Source: Desulfitobacterium dehalogenans ATCC 51507 (GTDB lineage: Bacteria > Bacillota > Desulfitobacteriia > Desulfitobacteriales > Desulfitobacteriaceae). Taken from it: a stretch of 64,000 nucleotides of DNA. The notes beneath the pieces are model-generated. The model ran no database searches. It was given only the letters and a program-made list of their open reading frames with translations, and was not told the origin of the DNA. The position numbers and the translations under genes are program-made. The stretch lies in NCBI RefSeq assembly GCF_000243155.2, contig NC_018017.1:1674001-1738000 (forward strand). Reading direction: 5' to 3'. Positions within the stretch are counted from its first letter, which is position 1. Each line of letters starts with the position of its first letter. Below are positions 62,290 through 64,000 of this stretch, piece by piece.

Positions 62290-62580
62290 AGGATATAAGG
62301 TCATTGACACAACGGCCAATGACCTTATGATCCCCCGCAAGTGTAAACGGGCAGTGCCAGTTTAAATGATGAAGAGAGGAGGCAGGCCGTAAGAAAGCAG
62401 GATTTGCCGGCAGCCTGGCCCCGGTCTCATCGTTTTCCCTGCACACTGTTAATACTATGATATGATAACTTTCCGCTGTTTGATCTTCTTTTTGGCTCCT
62501 GGTGGAAAAGAAAATTATCAATCCAAGACACTCTTGCTCAAATTTTGCAGAGTGTCTTATTTTTTTGTTCTATCCTTGAA
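62290..62580. other. Insertion-sequence debris
   Basis: Contains TAAGGTCATTG / CAATGACCTTA (about 62297-62328), an inverted repeat. About 40 bases (AAGACACTCTTGCTCAAATT and onward, 62524-62563) are identical to a segment inside the IS256-family element at 35.1 kb. A minus-strand open frame (62216-62521) has no recognisable family. It is probably the remains of one or two mobile elements inserted between the flavoprotein and the glycosylase genes. Confidence 0.45.
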
Positions 62581-62696
62581 CTGGAAAGAGAATATCGATA
62601 TCCGCATTTGATCGATGTTAGCACCGGTATAAGAAAGTTATTTATGTTTAAGCTATGAATGGTTTCAACAATCCCAGTAAGCTTAGGAGAGTTAAT

Positions 62697-63272
62697 ATGG
62701 ATTCATGCTTTGAACCGGCGATTTGGCCGGAAGACAAATTGCCAAAAGAAGGCGCCGGTTATAAAGAATGTGAAATATGCACGGAAAAATCGCGCATCAT
62801 TTGGGGGGAAGGGAATCCCAACGCGCCTGTTGTTATAATCTTAGATAATCCAGGCGCCCGCGAAGACAAAGATGGCAATGAATATGTCTGCGGAACGAGG
62901 CAAACCCTGCAGACAGCTTTGCATCAAGTCAATTTGGCGCCAGGTGATATCTATTTAACTTATCTTTTAAAATGCAGGCCCCTTCGCCGATATAACAAAG
63001 AAGAAGTCAGAGCTTTCAGTAAACCATTTCTTATTCAACAAATAAAAACGATACAGCCGAAATTCATTGTTTGTCTGGGAGATACCGTGGTCCAGGCGAT
63101 GTTTGATGATAAGGAGGCCCATGTAAAGAATCTGAGAGGGTTATGGCATGTTGTACTGGGATATTCCTGCATTGTCTCCTATCATCCGCTGGCTGTAAGG
63201 AGACGGCCAAATCTGACACGTCAGTTTATGGAGGATTGGGACATGCTGGCGCAGCGGTTATTTAAGGGTTAA
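62697..63272 (+). CDS. Family 4-like uracil-DNA glycosylase
   Basis: 191 residues from ATG 62697 (TTAGGAGAG 9 bases upstream). YKECEICTEKSRIIWGEGNP holds the first cysteine pair. VVIILDNPGAREDKDGNEY is the catalytic motif I region (usually GExPGxxED), with NPGARED here. IYLTYLLKCRP and the Cys in PKFIVCLGDT are further cluster ligands, and SYHPLAVRRRPNLTR is motif III. Family 4/5 enzymes carry a [4Fe-4S] cluster and remove uracil from DNA. The deviation in motif I (LDNPGA) may alter substrate range. Confidence 0.8.
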   Translation: MDSCFEPAIWPEDKLPKEGAGYKECEICTEKSRIIWGEGNPNAPVVIILDNPGAREDKDGNEYVCGTRQTLQTALHQVNLAPGDIYLTYLLKCRPLRRYNKEEVRAFSKPFLIQQIKTIQPKFIVCLGDTVVQAMFDDKEAHVKNLRGLWHVVLGYSCIVSYHPLAVRRRPNLTRQFMEDWDMLAQRLFKG

Positions 63273-63280
63273 GCCATGTA

Positions 63281-63833
63281 ACCATTTGATGTCGAACAAA
63301 AATCTCGACCGTGCAATCGGAAACAAGCACTATTACAATTTCTTTCTTTTTATTTTTACAATAATTACCCATCCAGTGTTGAAAATAACGATGTTACACC
63401 TATTCCAGCAGCCGGAAGTGTCGTCTACTATATTACTGACATTGTAGTCAGCGGCGAACATCTGGGCAGTTCGACTTTTTTTAAAATCATAGTAACTTCG
63501 GACGGTGAAATCAGTAAAAGCAACCCTAATTATTGGCGCATGGAAGAAGCATATAAAAAAGTAGTTCAAACCGCATGGAAACATCGAAATATTCATAAGG
63601 TCATATCATTTGGGAAAACAAAATGTCAAGCTATTGTAGTACCTTCAACAATAACTAATGGGGAATATAATATTTTCTTTATGGATGTCACGTCATCACA
63701 AGAACTTCTGAAAGATTTATTGATTGTTTCTACAGAGCTGACAAAGCAAGAGAAAATGAAATGGCAGCTATGGCTTAGGATTAGCAATAGCCAAAAGTAT
63801 ATCGGAGAACCTTGGTGCGGAGCTTACAGCTAG
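63281..63833 (+). CDS. Unrecognised protein, start unclear
   Basis: The frame is open from about 63281 but the first ATG is at 63540, without a good ribosome site. Protein-like sequence is already present before it: VVYYITDIVVSGEHLGSSTF and KIIVTSDGEISKSNPNYWRM. The gene may have lost its start or use an unusual codon. The visible part alternates strands and helices and ends GEPWCGAYS. No family is recognised. Confidence 0.45.
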
Positions 63834-64000
63834 CAGTGCTCCAAATCAAAATACAACCTTTTCATTTCGTATAAAGGCAATAATTAATCAGATTAATAAT
63901 AAATGTGATAAAATTCCGTTAGAAAAGTGCCTGTAATTCCGTCTAAATATCTAAGTCAGAGTTAACTTTAGGCTCCGAAATCTAATAAAAGGAGAATCTT
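63834..64000 (+). other. Window end: leader of the next gene
   Basis: No gene is seen; the last bases read AAAGGAGAATCTT, a good ribosome site, so a plus-strand gene probably begins just beyond the window. Confidence 0.5.

Overview
The window reads as a chromosome segment of a low-to-medium GC, anaerobic, respiring Firmicute. The best guess is the Desulfitobacterium / Desulfosporosinus / Dehalobacter group (Peptococcaceae sensu lato). Supporting signs are strong AGGAGG-type ribosome sites, clusters of Tat-exported molybdopterin oxidoreductases with NrfD/DmsC-type membrane subunits, a NosR/PceC-like FMN protein, a class D sortase and a URO-D-type methyltransferase. The genus is inferred from gene content only. 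No rRNA, tRNA or CRISPR array was seen.

Layout. 1-1.8 kb holds the tail of a P-loop protein and decayed genes. 1.8-6.3 kb (minus strand) is a compact operon: a class D sortase, a PilC/GspF-type platform protein, four small membrane-anchored pilin-like proteins and PilT, with no PilB. 6.5-11.5 kb (plus strand) diverges from it: a SARP/BTAD regulator ending in a degenerate GGDEF-like domain, two small proteins sharing one domain, a secreted transglutaminase and a cell-wall protein with an Asp-Ala repeat and an LPQTG anchor. Together 1.8-11.5 kb looks like one surface-structure locus with its own sortase and substrate. 11.6-33.5 kb is an accessory region of single genes (esterase, MBL hydrolase, DppA-like peptidase, RluA, DEAD-box helicase, methyltransferase, ANT(9)-like resistance gene, CsaA, SDR, HxlR, cupin, VOC, HerA-like ATPase, DUF554, lipoprotein). 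Frameshifted or truncated genes lie between them (GrpB, DUF3841, MerR-GyrI, response regulator, DUF3006, protein kinase). A dispersed intergenic repeat recurs six times in one orientation. 33.5-36.5 kb holds a TPR membrane protein flanked by two copies of that repeat, then a decayed IS256-family element.

36.6-53.2 kb is the respiratory core. On the minus strand are a molybdopterin-enzyme remnant, a PucR/CdaR-type regulator, a four-cluster ferredoxin subunit and a molybdopterin oxidoreductase without an export signal. On the plus strand are two operons. The first is catalytic subunit, FeS subunit, NrfD anchor and TorD chaperone. The second is catalytic subunit (Tat plus lipobox), FeS subunit, TorD, two tandem DmsC-like anchors, a NosR-like FMN/FeS membrane protein and a 32-residue membrane peptide. 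Both carry a nearly identical CRP/FNR-like palindrome upstream. They are probably membrane-bound quinone-linked reductases or oxidases; the substrates cannot be read from sequence.

53.2-64 kb carries Mpg glycosylase, a tautomerase, an endonuclease-IV-like protein, a c-di-GMP-I-like riboswitch fragment, a Zn-finger/TerB-like/CbbX-type AAA+ protein, a URO-D-family methyltransferase, a small protein with an internal duplication, an AraC-GyrI regulator, a self-regulated TetR-flavoprotein pair with two near-identical palindromic operators, insertion-sequence debris and a family 4-like uracil-DNA glycosylase.
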